From assembly GCF_954871325.1 (NCBI RefSeq), contig NC_088775.1:46601561-46665560 (forward strand): a stretch of DNA of 64,000 bases. Direction: 5' to 3'. The first letter of the stretch is position 1; each line of letters opens with the position of its first letter. Origin of the DNA: Gordionus sp. m RMFG-2023 (lineage: Eukaryota > Nematomorpha > Gordioida > Chordodea > Parachordodidae). Made by a program: the position numbers and the translations under genes. Of the stretch, positions 1 to 10,736 are shown piece by piece. The notes beneath the pieces were generated by a model. That model saw nothing but the letters and a program-made list of their open reading frames with translations. It was not told the DNA's origin and made no database searches.

Positions 1-523
1 GCTCATTAGTGATACCGGAACTTTTTAAATCATATCATCTAGGATGATTTATAAAATCTCTTGTCTATTCTCAACCCATATCAAATAAATGTTATCTGCT
101 AAGGTTGGCTGCGGTACATCTAACTAGAATTCATTTAGAAAATAGGCCTAACTAGATTCAATTTGGTTTCTAAACTCTAAATGCAGCACACGACTTTTCA
201 AAATTTTATGGAGTAATCCGAACCGATGCGGGTTACCTTTACTAAAAAATAGCAAAAAATATTTATGGAAGAGCTCCCTGAGAAGTTGTTATGTCAATGA
301 GCATACTAAATGTTTTTAAGGAATAAACATGAGGCTTCTGGCAGTTTAACCAAAAATATATAAGCCAATCCTGAAAAAATGTCTATGACGCATTGCTACC
401 GTTCATTTGGAATTTTATAGTTTAAAATGTCATGCCAATTAATAAATAACATTATAAGGTACAATTATTACTTTTATCACAACTTTTGGATATGATATTG
501 TATATTTAAATCCAATTTATATA
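1..523. other. no gene seen
   Basis: AT-rich sequence beyond the 3' end of the receptor gene. I see no exon with convincing codon content, no RNA gene and no complete element on either strand. Confidence 0.4.
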
Positions 524-531
524 CATGAATT

Positions 532-1503
532 CAGGGATTCGAACCGGAACCAGAGAAGAAAACCCGGGTTTTGAAAAAATTTCTGAACCCGAACTTGAAC
601 TCTGTATATACAATTTTCAAAACCCCGAACTGAATTCGGGAATTTTTTTAAACCCGGGTTATAAAATCGTATATTAAGATATTTGTAAAATTGTAAATAC
701 AAATATTAATAATTTAATGAGATTTTTTAATATTTTCAAGTTATTTAAATATAATAAGTAAATCCTTAAATATTACAATATTACTTAATGAAGATGAATA
801 GATTTGTGTGAAAAGGCATCTTATTAATTTATAGAAAGCCCATATCCACGCCCATTTTATCTAATGATTATAGTTCGGATGAAGTTATTAAAGAAGATGA
901 TTTAGAGAAATTGATACAACTTAAAGAAAGGCATGACAAAATACTTAAGAGGACCAACTATTGCATAGAAAAGTATTGAAAAGATAATTATTGAATTTGG
1001 GCGATTTTAAAAGATCGGATAAGAAGGAAAATATTTTGCATTTTTGATAATTTATCCAAAATCATATTTGCTATTCCTGCAACCCAAGCTAATTTATCAT
1101 ATTTTCATATAAATATATTTATTAGAAGTTAGCGTTGAATGATCCTTTTCACATTTGTAATTCATTCTTTCACTGCAGATCGAAGATAAGCAAACAACAC
1201 TTGGAAGATATTGTGCTAATACGTCTAAATAAAATTTTTAAAATTGATGTATGACTTTCTTTGTACTTTTAAATATATTTTGCCTATAAATAAAATAATT
1301 TTATTTTTTATACTAAATTTATGTCTAGTTTTTTAATTTTGATTTAAATATAGAAATTTTTATCAATTCAAGCTGAACCCGGAACCAAACCTGGGTTCAA
1401 AAATATTACTCTGAACTGAACCCGAATCTACTTAATTATTTTTTAACCTTGAACTGAACACAAACCGAACCTGATTAAAAATTTTGCCGGGTTCGCATCC
1501 CTG
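532..1503. mobile_element. Non-autonomous hAT element with transposase remnant
   Basis: The ends are inverted (CAGGGATTCGAACC at the left, its near-complement GGTTCGCATCCCTG-like at the right) and are flanked by catgaatt (524-531) and catgaatg (1504-1511), a 7-of-8 match of the 8-bp target duplication used by hAT elements. Subterminal sequence is rich in GGGTTC/GAACCC blocks. Inside, the plus strand around 1030-1245 resembles the hAT C-terminal dimerisation domain (LSKIIFAIPATQ, then LEDIVLIRLNKIF), with stops between the blocks. It is an internally deleted, inactive copy lying about 190 bp downstream of the receptor stop codon. Confidence 0.75.
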
Positions 1504-1690
1504 CATGAATGTCAGCATGTATAGAGTACCACATAATGAATTACAAACAATTTTGTCATGAAATTTGGAGCTAGTTCTATTATGAATATTTTTAATATAA
1601 ATTAATAAAAAATTTCATGGCGAAAATGTTTGAATTTATAATATAAAAACTCTCCGGAATACATTTTCAGTAAAATCAGATTTTTAAAAT

Positions 1691-4600
1691 TTAAAATCCC
1701 CTCAGTAAATGATTTAAAATTGAGAAATTTGGAATTCTCATGCAATCTATATCGCAATACGACATTATATTTACAAAATATTTATAATTTACTGCTTGTA
1801 ATTCAAGAAAATTCCTCCAAAAATCAAGATTAGGAAGAATATCGATCCCATTTCCAACACCCAATATAAATTTTCTATAAAGAGTCCCAAATGTCAGGTA
1901 GACGCCAAAAAATGTGAAAAACCTTGAAACAATAATTGAGAATTGATATATGTAAATAGTTTTCAATTTATGTGAAATTTTTGAAAAAAATAAAATTATT
2001 ATTAATTCGACTTTGATATGACATAATTATTTTATAAAAACTCATAAGCAATAACCATAGTTAAAAAGGCAAGAATAATCACTATTTACGATAAAAAATC
2101 ATAGAATATCAATAAAATTGTATCTTACAGTATTGACAATATAGACCCTGTGCTTTTACCCTGGTGTCTCCTTTTCCCGGGATTACTGTGGGAAGGATTT
2201 TTATCATCAACACAAAAGGAGTCTTCCCAAAGCCTCAATTCAAATACATAACCACAATCTGGAATTTTTGCTTCTTTGTTTTGAATTGGAGAGATATTTA
2301 TCATATTTTTGAATTCATATAAAAACTTAAAGGTAGGCTTTTTGAGGGCGGGGCAATGAATAAAATATATGATTTAAAAAATAAGAAAATCAGAGTCTAC
2401 TAAAAAATAAATCAAACTTGTTATATAATGGTATAATATATAGATAAAATTTATTATAAACCTAGTAATATATATCAGTGAGGACAGTAGTTAGGTGATT
2501 GCTCTATTTTAAGCAAGCAATACCTAGTTTAGAAAGAAAACTATCCCTTCAGCCTCGAAGTTTTTTTTAAAAATGTATATTTGCTATCTTATATTAAGAA
2601 ACTATCCTGACATTTATTAATATATAATTTGAAATATGTTAGGGTGACTTAATAAATATGAATTGGCAATTATAATTTATTTTAAAAATACAGGCGGGGC
2701 CGAATATAAATCGCCAGTATTATCTATAAAAAAATTTTAAATATTAATATATCTTAAATTTTTTAAAAAATATCCGAGCCTGGTCTGAAAATATAAAAAT
2801 CCGGGCCGGGCGAATTTTAGAACCCCCAGGTCGAGCTATGCAAATGGTAGCTCTGTAGGTCTCTGGCCTAGATGGCTTTAGGGATTTAAATTTATAAACA
2901 TCATTTCAGGTGAAATTAATAATTGAAAATTCGAGTTTTGTATTTTTATGATTATAAAGATGGCTTAAGCCTAAAAATATTATTTTTTAATTGGTTTAGT
3001 CCCTATTTTAAGTTTGATAAATTTTAAGGAAAATTGCATAGAAAATTAATGCCCATTCCACTCCACCATCTTACATGCAGTGAAGTAAAATGGGATTTGT
3101 CTACGTAGAACAAGAGACATTCGAAATGAAAAAAAAATATTATTGTCCAATGATGTAATAATTTTTCATTCACTGTCATTACCTCTAGCAAGCAAGAGCA
3201 TACATCACAGATGGGGTTAAGTGAAGTTCTTAGATTAATCATGAAGTATGTGCTTTAATGTTAGATGTTAAAAATTTCATCAGTAAATGTTTATGGCAGG
3301 AATTTTCGTTAATAACTAGCTGATCTTAATTTCATTCAAGAATTTTAGGTGAAAAACGTGATATACCTTCTAATATACATGTTTGGTAATATGGGCAATA
3401 AAATTATCAAGATATAATTATGGGTATGACTAAATACTGAATTGCTAAAATGAATTGCTAAAAAGCAATTAATCATAATCAATCAAAATTTTATTATGTA
3501 TATTTTATTTAATGAAAATTTTTAAAACTTTTTTTAAAATATACTTATATTATTTTTTTATTAAATGAAGGATACTGATTAAATATCATATAATATATAA
3601 TTTTATTTTGAGTTAATATTATTATAAAAGAAATATTTTCATAGCTTATTAAAACATAAATAAATTTTTTTCAATTTTAAAAATTAACAAATATATATCC
3701 GTAAGAGGGCGTTATATGCCTAAATATGTAAGTATCATTTTAGGAAACCGGAATGATGATTGGATAGCGCTTTTTTTATATTTGGGTATATATACATATG
3801 AAAAACCTAAAAATTAAAAAAAAATTTAGGTTTCTTTGATGTTTAATTTATGAGTAGGTTTAGAATAGTAAAATAATGGAAATTTTCTAAGGTAAATATT
3901 GCTGGCGTTATTTATCAAAATCTCTTAATTTTTGTTTTATATGTGTATATTTACGTGCTAAGCATTATCCTAAAAATATTTTAGAAAATATTATGATTTG
4001 ACCGAATGCCGAGCTTAAAACCGACCACTTACTAAATATTCGATTGACCAAATTTACTAGTAATATAATTTGAAAAATGTTGATTTTCGTATTATATGTC
4101 TATAAATACGCGTAAAACATAATTCTAAAAAATATTTTAAAAATGTCGTGATTTGACGGATAACCGACTCGTAGCCCACCAATGACTAAATACTGAATTG
4201 CTGGCGTTTTAAATCAAAATATCTTAATTTTTGTTTTATACGTGTATATTTACGTGCTAAGCATTATCCTAAAAAATCTTTTGAAAATAATTTGATTTGA
4301 CCGATTGCCGAGCTCAAAACCGACCACTTACTAAATATTCGATTGACCAAATTTACTAGTAATATAATTTGAAAAATGTTGATTTTCGTATTATATGTCT
4401 ATAAATACGTGTAAAACATAATTCTAAAAAATATTTTAAAAATGTCGTGATTTGACGGATCGACTCGTAGCCCACCCAATGACTAAATACTGAATTGCTG
4501 GCGTTTTAAATCAAAATATCTTAATTTTTGTTTTATACGTGTATATTTACGTGCTAAGCATTATCCTAAAAAATCTTTTGAAAATAATTTGATTTGACCG

Positions 4601-7600
4601 ATTGCCGAGCTTAAAACCGACCACTTACTAAATATTCGATTGACCAAATTTACTATAAATTCTTAGTTATAAATTTATATAATTTTTGTATTAACACTTA
4701 AAATTTATGCAATACTATATGCTAAAGTATTTTTATTTTTATATAATAAATAAAATCTATAATACTCTCTAAAAATGTGTTATGTGCAAATATTTCATGA
4801 GATTCAAAAAAGGGGCGTTTAAACCCCATCACCATGATTATATTCTTTCTAATATTTTTTTATTTTCCTTTATTATTTATATTCGAAATTATTATATTTT
4901 TTCTGAATATTTAAAAAATATTTGGCATTATTTTAAAAATAAAAAAATTTGAGTTAGAAGTATATAAAAAATAATAAACAAATAAATAAATAAATACTTT
5001 TAAATAATAGCCGTTAAAATTTAAAATTGTTTTATAATTATAAATCATATTTTTGCTATTAAAATGTCTGATCTGTTCTCAAAGTTTTTATTTTGGTAAA
5101 ATATATATTTAATAATATATTTTAAAATTTTATTATAGGTTAAAGGAAACGGTTATCCGCCAAATAGCGATATTTTAAAAATATTTTTTGGGATTATGTT
5201 TTACACGTATTTATAGATATATAAAACGAAAATCAACATTTTACAAATTGTATTACTAGTAAATTTGGTCAATCGAATATTTACTAAGTGGTGGCATTTG
5301 GTCAAATCATAATATTTTCAAAATATTTTTTAGGATAATGCTTAGCACGTTACACATATAAAACAAAAATTAAGATATTTTGTTTTAAAACGCCAGCAAT
5401 TCAGTATTTAGTCATTGGGTGGGCTACGAGTCGGTTATCCGCCAAATAGAGATATTTTAAAAATATTTTTTGGGATTATGTTTTATACGTATTTATAGAT
5501 ATATAAAACGAAAATCAAAATTTTTCAAATTGTATTACTAGTAAATTTGGTCAATCGAATATTTACTAAGTGGTCGGTTTTGAGCTCGGCAATCGGTCAA
5601 ATCAAATTATTTTCAAAAAATTTTTTAGGATAATGCTTAGCACGTAAATATACATGTATAAAACAAAAATTAAGATATTTTGATTTAAAACGCCAGCAAT
5701 ATTTACCTTAAAAAATTTCCATTATTTTACTATTCTAAACCTACTCATAAATTAAACATCAAAGAAACCAAATTTTTTTTTTAATTTTTAGGTTTTTCAT
5801 ATGTATATATACCCAAATATAAAAAAAGCGCTATCCAATCATCATTCCGGTTTCCTAAAATGATACTTACATATTTAGGCATATAATGCCCTCTTACGGA
5901 TATATATTTGTTAAATTTTAAAATTGAAAAAAATTTATTTATGTTTTAATAAGCTATGAAAATATTTCTTTTATAATAATATTAACTCAAAATAAAATTA
6001 TATATTATATGATATTTAATCAGTATCCTTCATTTAATAAAAAAAAAATTTAAGTATATTTTAAAAAAAGTTTTAAAAATTTTCATTACATAAAATAAAT
6101 ACATAATAAAAATTTGATTGATTATGATTAATTGCTTTTTAGCAATTCATTTTAGCAATTCAGTATTTAGTCATACCGATTATTTGTTAGTCTACCAGGA
6201 GGGTAAACTAAACATTCTTGCCGATATGTTTTCTAGCTTCGCAAGCAATAAAAGTGTGGACCAAAAGAGTTATAAACAATAAGTGTAAATATGATTGATG
6301 ACTTAGTTTAGATTATAAGAGAATATGTTTAGCAACTCAAAAAGACCCAAAAAATACAACTCTATTCCTGGAACAGCATGGGACAATATTGCAAGTCTGG
6401 TCAATGGTAAATATTATCCAGTATTGTGGATGATTTACAAAATGGGTTAAAACAGTAGTCGTCATCAATATCATAGTATTCACAGTAATTTTACACAAGT
6501 GGCTTGCCTGAAATTATCGTCTCAGAAATCTAACAAGATGATAACTTTTTGTAAGAGTAACAGGATCAAACAGATTATTTTTAACTCTCGCATATAAAGT
6601 TGGTTAGCCGAAAGATTTATAAGGATACTAAAATAGTGTGTTACAATGGAAAAAATGTAGCTGTCATAATATGCCCATTCATAACTAGCAGGTGTTCTTC
6701 CAAAATTTTATTGGATCACCAGTTGTAGACTATTATGGATCAACAGAAGATCTAAAGAAAAAATTTTAGAAAAAATTTTAGAAAAAAAATTGAGACATCA
6801 ATTTTATCATGACAAATCTGTTGAGGACTGAAAATTTAAGGAAAAACATGCAGGTTCAAAAGGAGACTCAGGCCAGAAGGTTATTGAGAATTTTATCATA
6901 CACAGGAAAAAAGAATTGTTGTATGATGGTGATATTAATGGTGTAATTAAACAAAGGCACATTGGGTTTCTGAGGCTGAGAATTGTGATGATAGTGTTAA
7001 AGAGACACTAGAAGTGTTCAATGGTATAGATATTACAGGCTAAATAAATATTTGTCTAAGCAGACCATCTCAAATTAATAAAAATAAGTTATAAAAGAGA
7101 TGAGAAGGAGATAAAATGATTTGCTAAATAATATTAATGTGTTTTTATAATTTATACTTCTATTTTTGTTAAAATTTATTAATGTATGATTTTGAGATAT
7201 GCATTTAAAATAAAGAATTGTTGATATAAATAAATGGAATCAAAGAATTGTAAATATCGTAAAAATATAAATCTATATTTAAAACAGAAATAAATAAACT
7301 CGTGACTCAACAATGTTTATCAATTTATTATTTAGCATCAACTATAGATAAAGCCAACTTAGCCATTGCTTAACTATAGTGAGTACATATCATGTTATTT
7401 TACAATTTAAATAAAAATGAGCCATATTCATTTACTTTTTTCACCGTTGTATCACATAATATTATTATTTTTGCTTTTCTCTTTGAGCCTAAGCACATAT
7501 CTAGATAAGGATCTCCTTCATAATAGGTAATTAGGAACCAGTTATCTATTAATATCAGATAAAATTTGTCATTAATATAAATATTACCTCCACCATCTAT

Positions 7601-7944
7601 ATCCATCTCAAGATGACTTCCTATTAGTTTATTGCTCCCCCATTTATTATCTGTCAATTGATATTGTATGACTGAAGAATTAAGATGCTTTATTTCTTCA
7701 CTTGGGCAATCACAGATTTTGTATTGATATTTTACGTCTCCCATATTACTTCCAGCTAATGTCGAATATCTATTCAATTAACATAATATATGCTAAAGAT
7801 TTTAAGGCTAAACTTTTGATTATAAATCGAATTTAAACGACGTACTAATGTTTGTTTAATACTATCATCTTTAAAGCGCAAAACACATTGTGGGAATATA
7901 TGTTTTAAATTATATACGAAAATAATTATTGGAAAAATATTCAT
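1691..7944 (-). CDS. M6PR: Cation-dependent mannose-6-phosphate receptor
   Basis: Type I membrane receptor that carries mannose-6-phosphate-tagged lysosomal enzymes from the trans-Golgi to endosomes. Four exons on the minus strand: 7944-7814, 7769-7436, 2325-2129 and 1922-1691, giving 297 residues (human: 277). All junctions are GT-AG and phases agree (2+1, 0, 2+1). The ATG at 7944 has an in-frame stop two codons upstream and a hydrophobic leader. Luminal cysteines are at about 20, 63/65, 136, 149, 179 and 193. The four ligand-contact residues known in bovine CD-MPR appear to have counterparts: Q79 (VIQ), R141 (SKRKA), E173 (NKEAK), Y181 (DCGYVF). A membrane segment covers about 215-236. The tail keeps the diaromatic FW sorting motif (255-256, PNLDFWRN) and ends NHLLRGF, like the dileucine end of the mammalian tail but without its acidic residues. 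A GTAAAT inside exon 4 could allow another 3' end. The second intron (5.1 kb) is swollen by mobile elements. Confidence 0.92.
2326..3422. other. Intron 2 of receptor gene, 3' part
   Basis: No exon is visible. A G+C-richer patch at about 2690-2860 (GGGCCGGGCG, CCCAGGTC) looks like decayed hAT-type subterminal sequence, but I cannot define its ends. Confidence 0.35.
3423..6177. mobile_element. Foldback element with repeat-bearing arms
   Basis: A 2755-bp near-perfect palindrome: it opens GGTATGACTAAATACTG and closes with the complement CAGTATTTAGTCATACC. Arms are about 1.0-1.2 kb; the middle (about 4660-5140) is unique AT-rich sequence. Each arm holds tandem copies of a roughly 300-bp unit (about 3890-4180, 4190-4490 and a partial third on the left; two inverted copies on the right) with shared blocks such as GCTGGCGTTTTAAATC, CCGACCACTTAC and GACTCGTAGCCCACC. 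There is no open reading frame, so it is a non-autonomous foldback/MITE-type element. The target duplication is unclear, so the superfamily is not assigned. It lies in intron 2 of the receptor gene. Confidence 0.85.
6178..7060 (+). mobile_element. Ty3/gypsy pol fossil
   Basis: A short degraded piece of a Ty3-type pol. The plus strand at about 6178-6245 reads like the end of the RNase H domain (LLVYQEGKLN, then ILADMFS); weaker integrase-like text follows. No LTRs are recognisable. It is an old fragment with many breaks, sitting in intron 2 of the receptor gene. Confidence 0.55.
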
Positions 7945-8164
7945 ATCTTAAATAAACGGTTAGGGTCCACTAGATCGTATGAACATTTGTGAAAAAACGT
8001 CAAATGACCTAAAATGGCCACAAATATATTTGAAGCGATTATAAAATTGTATAATTTTGAAACGTTGTAACAGATTTGGCAAATAAATTAAAAAATGCTT
8101 TTTATTTTAAATTATTTAAATGGCTAAATGGTAATTAATATTTATATTAATACAAGAACAGTAT

Positions 8165-9262
8165 ATATTAAAAAATAAATAGCAGATAATTTACAATATT
8201 TTAGCAAACTCTTAATGCTCTAGATTCATTAATATATAATAGACAGCACAATTGTATTATAAATATATCTTTGATATAACATCATTAAAATTTATATGAA
8301 ATATCTCATAATAAAATTTTTAATTAATATATAAAAATGCAATCTCTTTTTTTTGCATGATAATGTATAAATTGAATTAAATTTTTCTTAGAATAGATAA
8401 TATTATTGCTAACCATTTGATTATTAGAATTTGTATAATAGCTTTGTTTAAAAATGATATAAATAGCAGATAATTTACAATATTTTAGCAAACTCTTTAT
8501 TATAAATATATCTTTGATATAACATTATTAAAATTTATATGAAATATCTCATAATAAAATTTTTAGTTAATATATAAAAATGTAATCTCTTTTTTTTGCA
8601 TGATAATGTATAAATTGAATTAAATTTTTGTTAGAATAGATAATATTATTGTTGTATTTTGATTTGATCAAACTATATTGAACCATTTGATTATTAGAAT
8701 TTGAATAATAGCTTTGTTTAAAAATGATATAAATAGCAGATAATTTACAATATTTTAGCAAACTCTTTATTATAAATATATCTTTGATATAACATTAAAA
8801 TTTATATGAAATATCTCATAATAAAAATTTTAATTAATATATAAAAATGCAATCTCTTTTTTTTGCATGATAATGTATAAATTGAATTAAATTTTTCTTA
8901 GAATAGATAATATTATTGTTGTATTTTGATTTGATCAAACTATATTGAACCATTTGATTATTAGAATTTGAATAATAGCTTTGTTTAAAAATGATATAAA
9001 TAGCAGATAATTTACAATATTTTAGCAAACTCTTTATTATAAATATATCATTGATATAACATTATCAAAATTTATATGAAATATCTCATAATAAAAATTT
9101 TAATTAATATATAAAAATGCAATCTCTTTTTTTTGCATGATAATGTACAAATTGAATTAAATTTTTCTTAGAATAGATAATATTATTGTTGTATTTTGAT
9201 TTGATCAAACTATATTGAACCATTTGATTATTAGAATTTGAATAATAGCTTTGTTTATATGC
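8165..9262. repeat. Tandem array, about 267-bp unit, about 4 copies
   Basis: Units start near 8460, 8727 and 8995, with a shorter first copy from about 8165. Shared blocks are AGCAGATAATTTACAATATT, TTTTTTTTGCATGATAATG and TTGAACCATTTGATTATTAG. Copies differ by only a few bases, so the array is young. Short minus-strand frames inside it are the same repeat read three times, not genes. It lies just upstream of the receptor gene. Confidence 0.85.
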
Positions 9263-9691
9263 ACTCTTTGTTTTGCCTAGTTTTCTAAAAAAATTAATTA
9301 TTATATGCAAATTAAATAATATATACTTTACAATTTTCTTATTGATAATTGTTGCGATTTAGCATTAATCTCTTGGATTTTCATAATTATTTTGGGAACA
9401 AACTACTTTGGGAACGAACTATTTTTTTTTGGGAACGAACTATTGCAATTACGACAAAAAACCTATTTCCTAAATTTTCATAAGAATTAGAGGGACGATA
9501 CCAAAACATGCGTGGGATAACTTACTTAATTTCTTTCCGGCTGATGCTATTATATAGCATTTTGTACACTTAATTTTTGTATAATTTTAGGGAATATTTA
9601 TAACTCAAGGTAATTTTTCAAAAATTTAATAATACTAATAATTATTGAGAGTTAAAATTCTGTGAAGTGTTTATAATTTTTTCTGATGATC
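9263..9691. other. Intergenic, short GGGAACGAACTA repeats
   Basis: No gene seen. Near 9395-9440 a short motif, TTGGGAACGAACTATT, is repeated about three times; the rest is plain AT-rich sequence. Confidence 0.35.
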
Positions 9692-9923
9692 ATTTATAGT
9701 GAACGCATTATGTTCAAACGGTATGTTATTTAATGTAGCATTATTTACAAAATCAAGCCAATAAATAGAGGATAATTTATTGAGTGTTATGATAACCTTT
9801 CATTGTTTGCGTTATTTTAGATAATAACGTTTAATGTGCAATTGTTAAAGCTAGAAGAATCAGCTGAGATTTCGATCCCGTTAAATAACGCAACAATTGA
9901 ACATAACGTGTTTACTATAAATT
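9692..9923. mobile_element. Small TIR element (MITE)
   Basis: About 230 bp bounded by inverted ATTTATAGTGAACGCATTATG and its imperfect complement ending TTTACTATAAAT. A further related end-like sequence lies at 9938-9960 (AGTAAACTCGTTATGTTCAA). No coding content; superfamily not assigned. Confidence 0.5.
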
Positions 9924-10736
9924 CGCCGACCTAATTAATAGTAAACTCGTTATGTTCAAGCTGTGCATTATTTACAAAATTAAGCAATATATAATGAACA
10001 AATACAATAATTTTAACAACTTATCATTTACTCCAACTGTGACTTCCACAAAATGGCCATTATTTATTAACCCAGCGTCTACATGAAAGGGGGTGGGGCA
10101 GTTTGCATCCTATTTTTTTGAGGGGGTTAGGGGGGGGGGGTAGGATAAATTTTTTGGGGTGTTATCTATAAATTTAGAGGTCAAATAGGACAAAATTTAT
10201 TGCTAAAAATTCATACTTTTTTTATAGACCTATTATAATACAACTCATCAACCAAATCTATATATCAGTGGCGTCACTAGGGGGGGGGGGGGCGCAGGAG
10301 CTCAAGCCCCCTGAAAAATTTGAATAGCCTTCTGAAGCAAAAAAAATTTTTTTTTAATCAATTCCTTAATATCCCCTTAAACTAAAAAGAACTTTTTTTG
10401 ATTGTCCCCTGTTTATTATAATTCTGTTAAGTAATATATAGATTTAATTTTATTATTTAAAAATTAATAAGACTATCTAAATTTTATTAGATTAGATTAA
10501 TACATATAAATTATATTTTCACTATGTCAGCTTGCAATCAAATTCTTTGTTAAAAATAAAATATCAATACCATGCATAATGTTTAAATATCAATTTAGCA
10601 TTAACAGTTGAAGTTTAATTGATTTTTATTAATTAAATTATTATATAACCCTAATTAAATAAATATAAAGATTTATTAATTGAAAATTAACAAATTTAAT
10701 ATTGTAAGCCGAGTTTAAAATCACTATTTAAATAAA

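Noticed and set aside
3024-3242. Minus-strand 72-codon frame in the receptor intron
   Set aside because: It lies between verified exons, has no matching splice phases and no family resemblance.
8567-9310. Three similar minus-strand short frames
   Set aside because: They are the same 267-bp tandem repeat read in three units; no domain, and the repeat explains the similarity.
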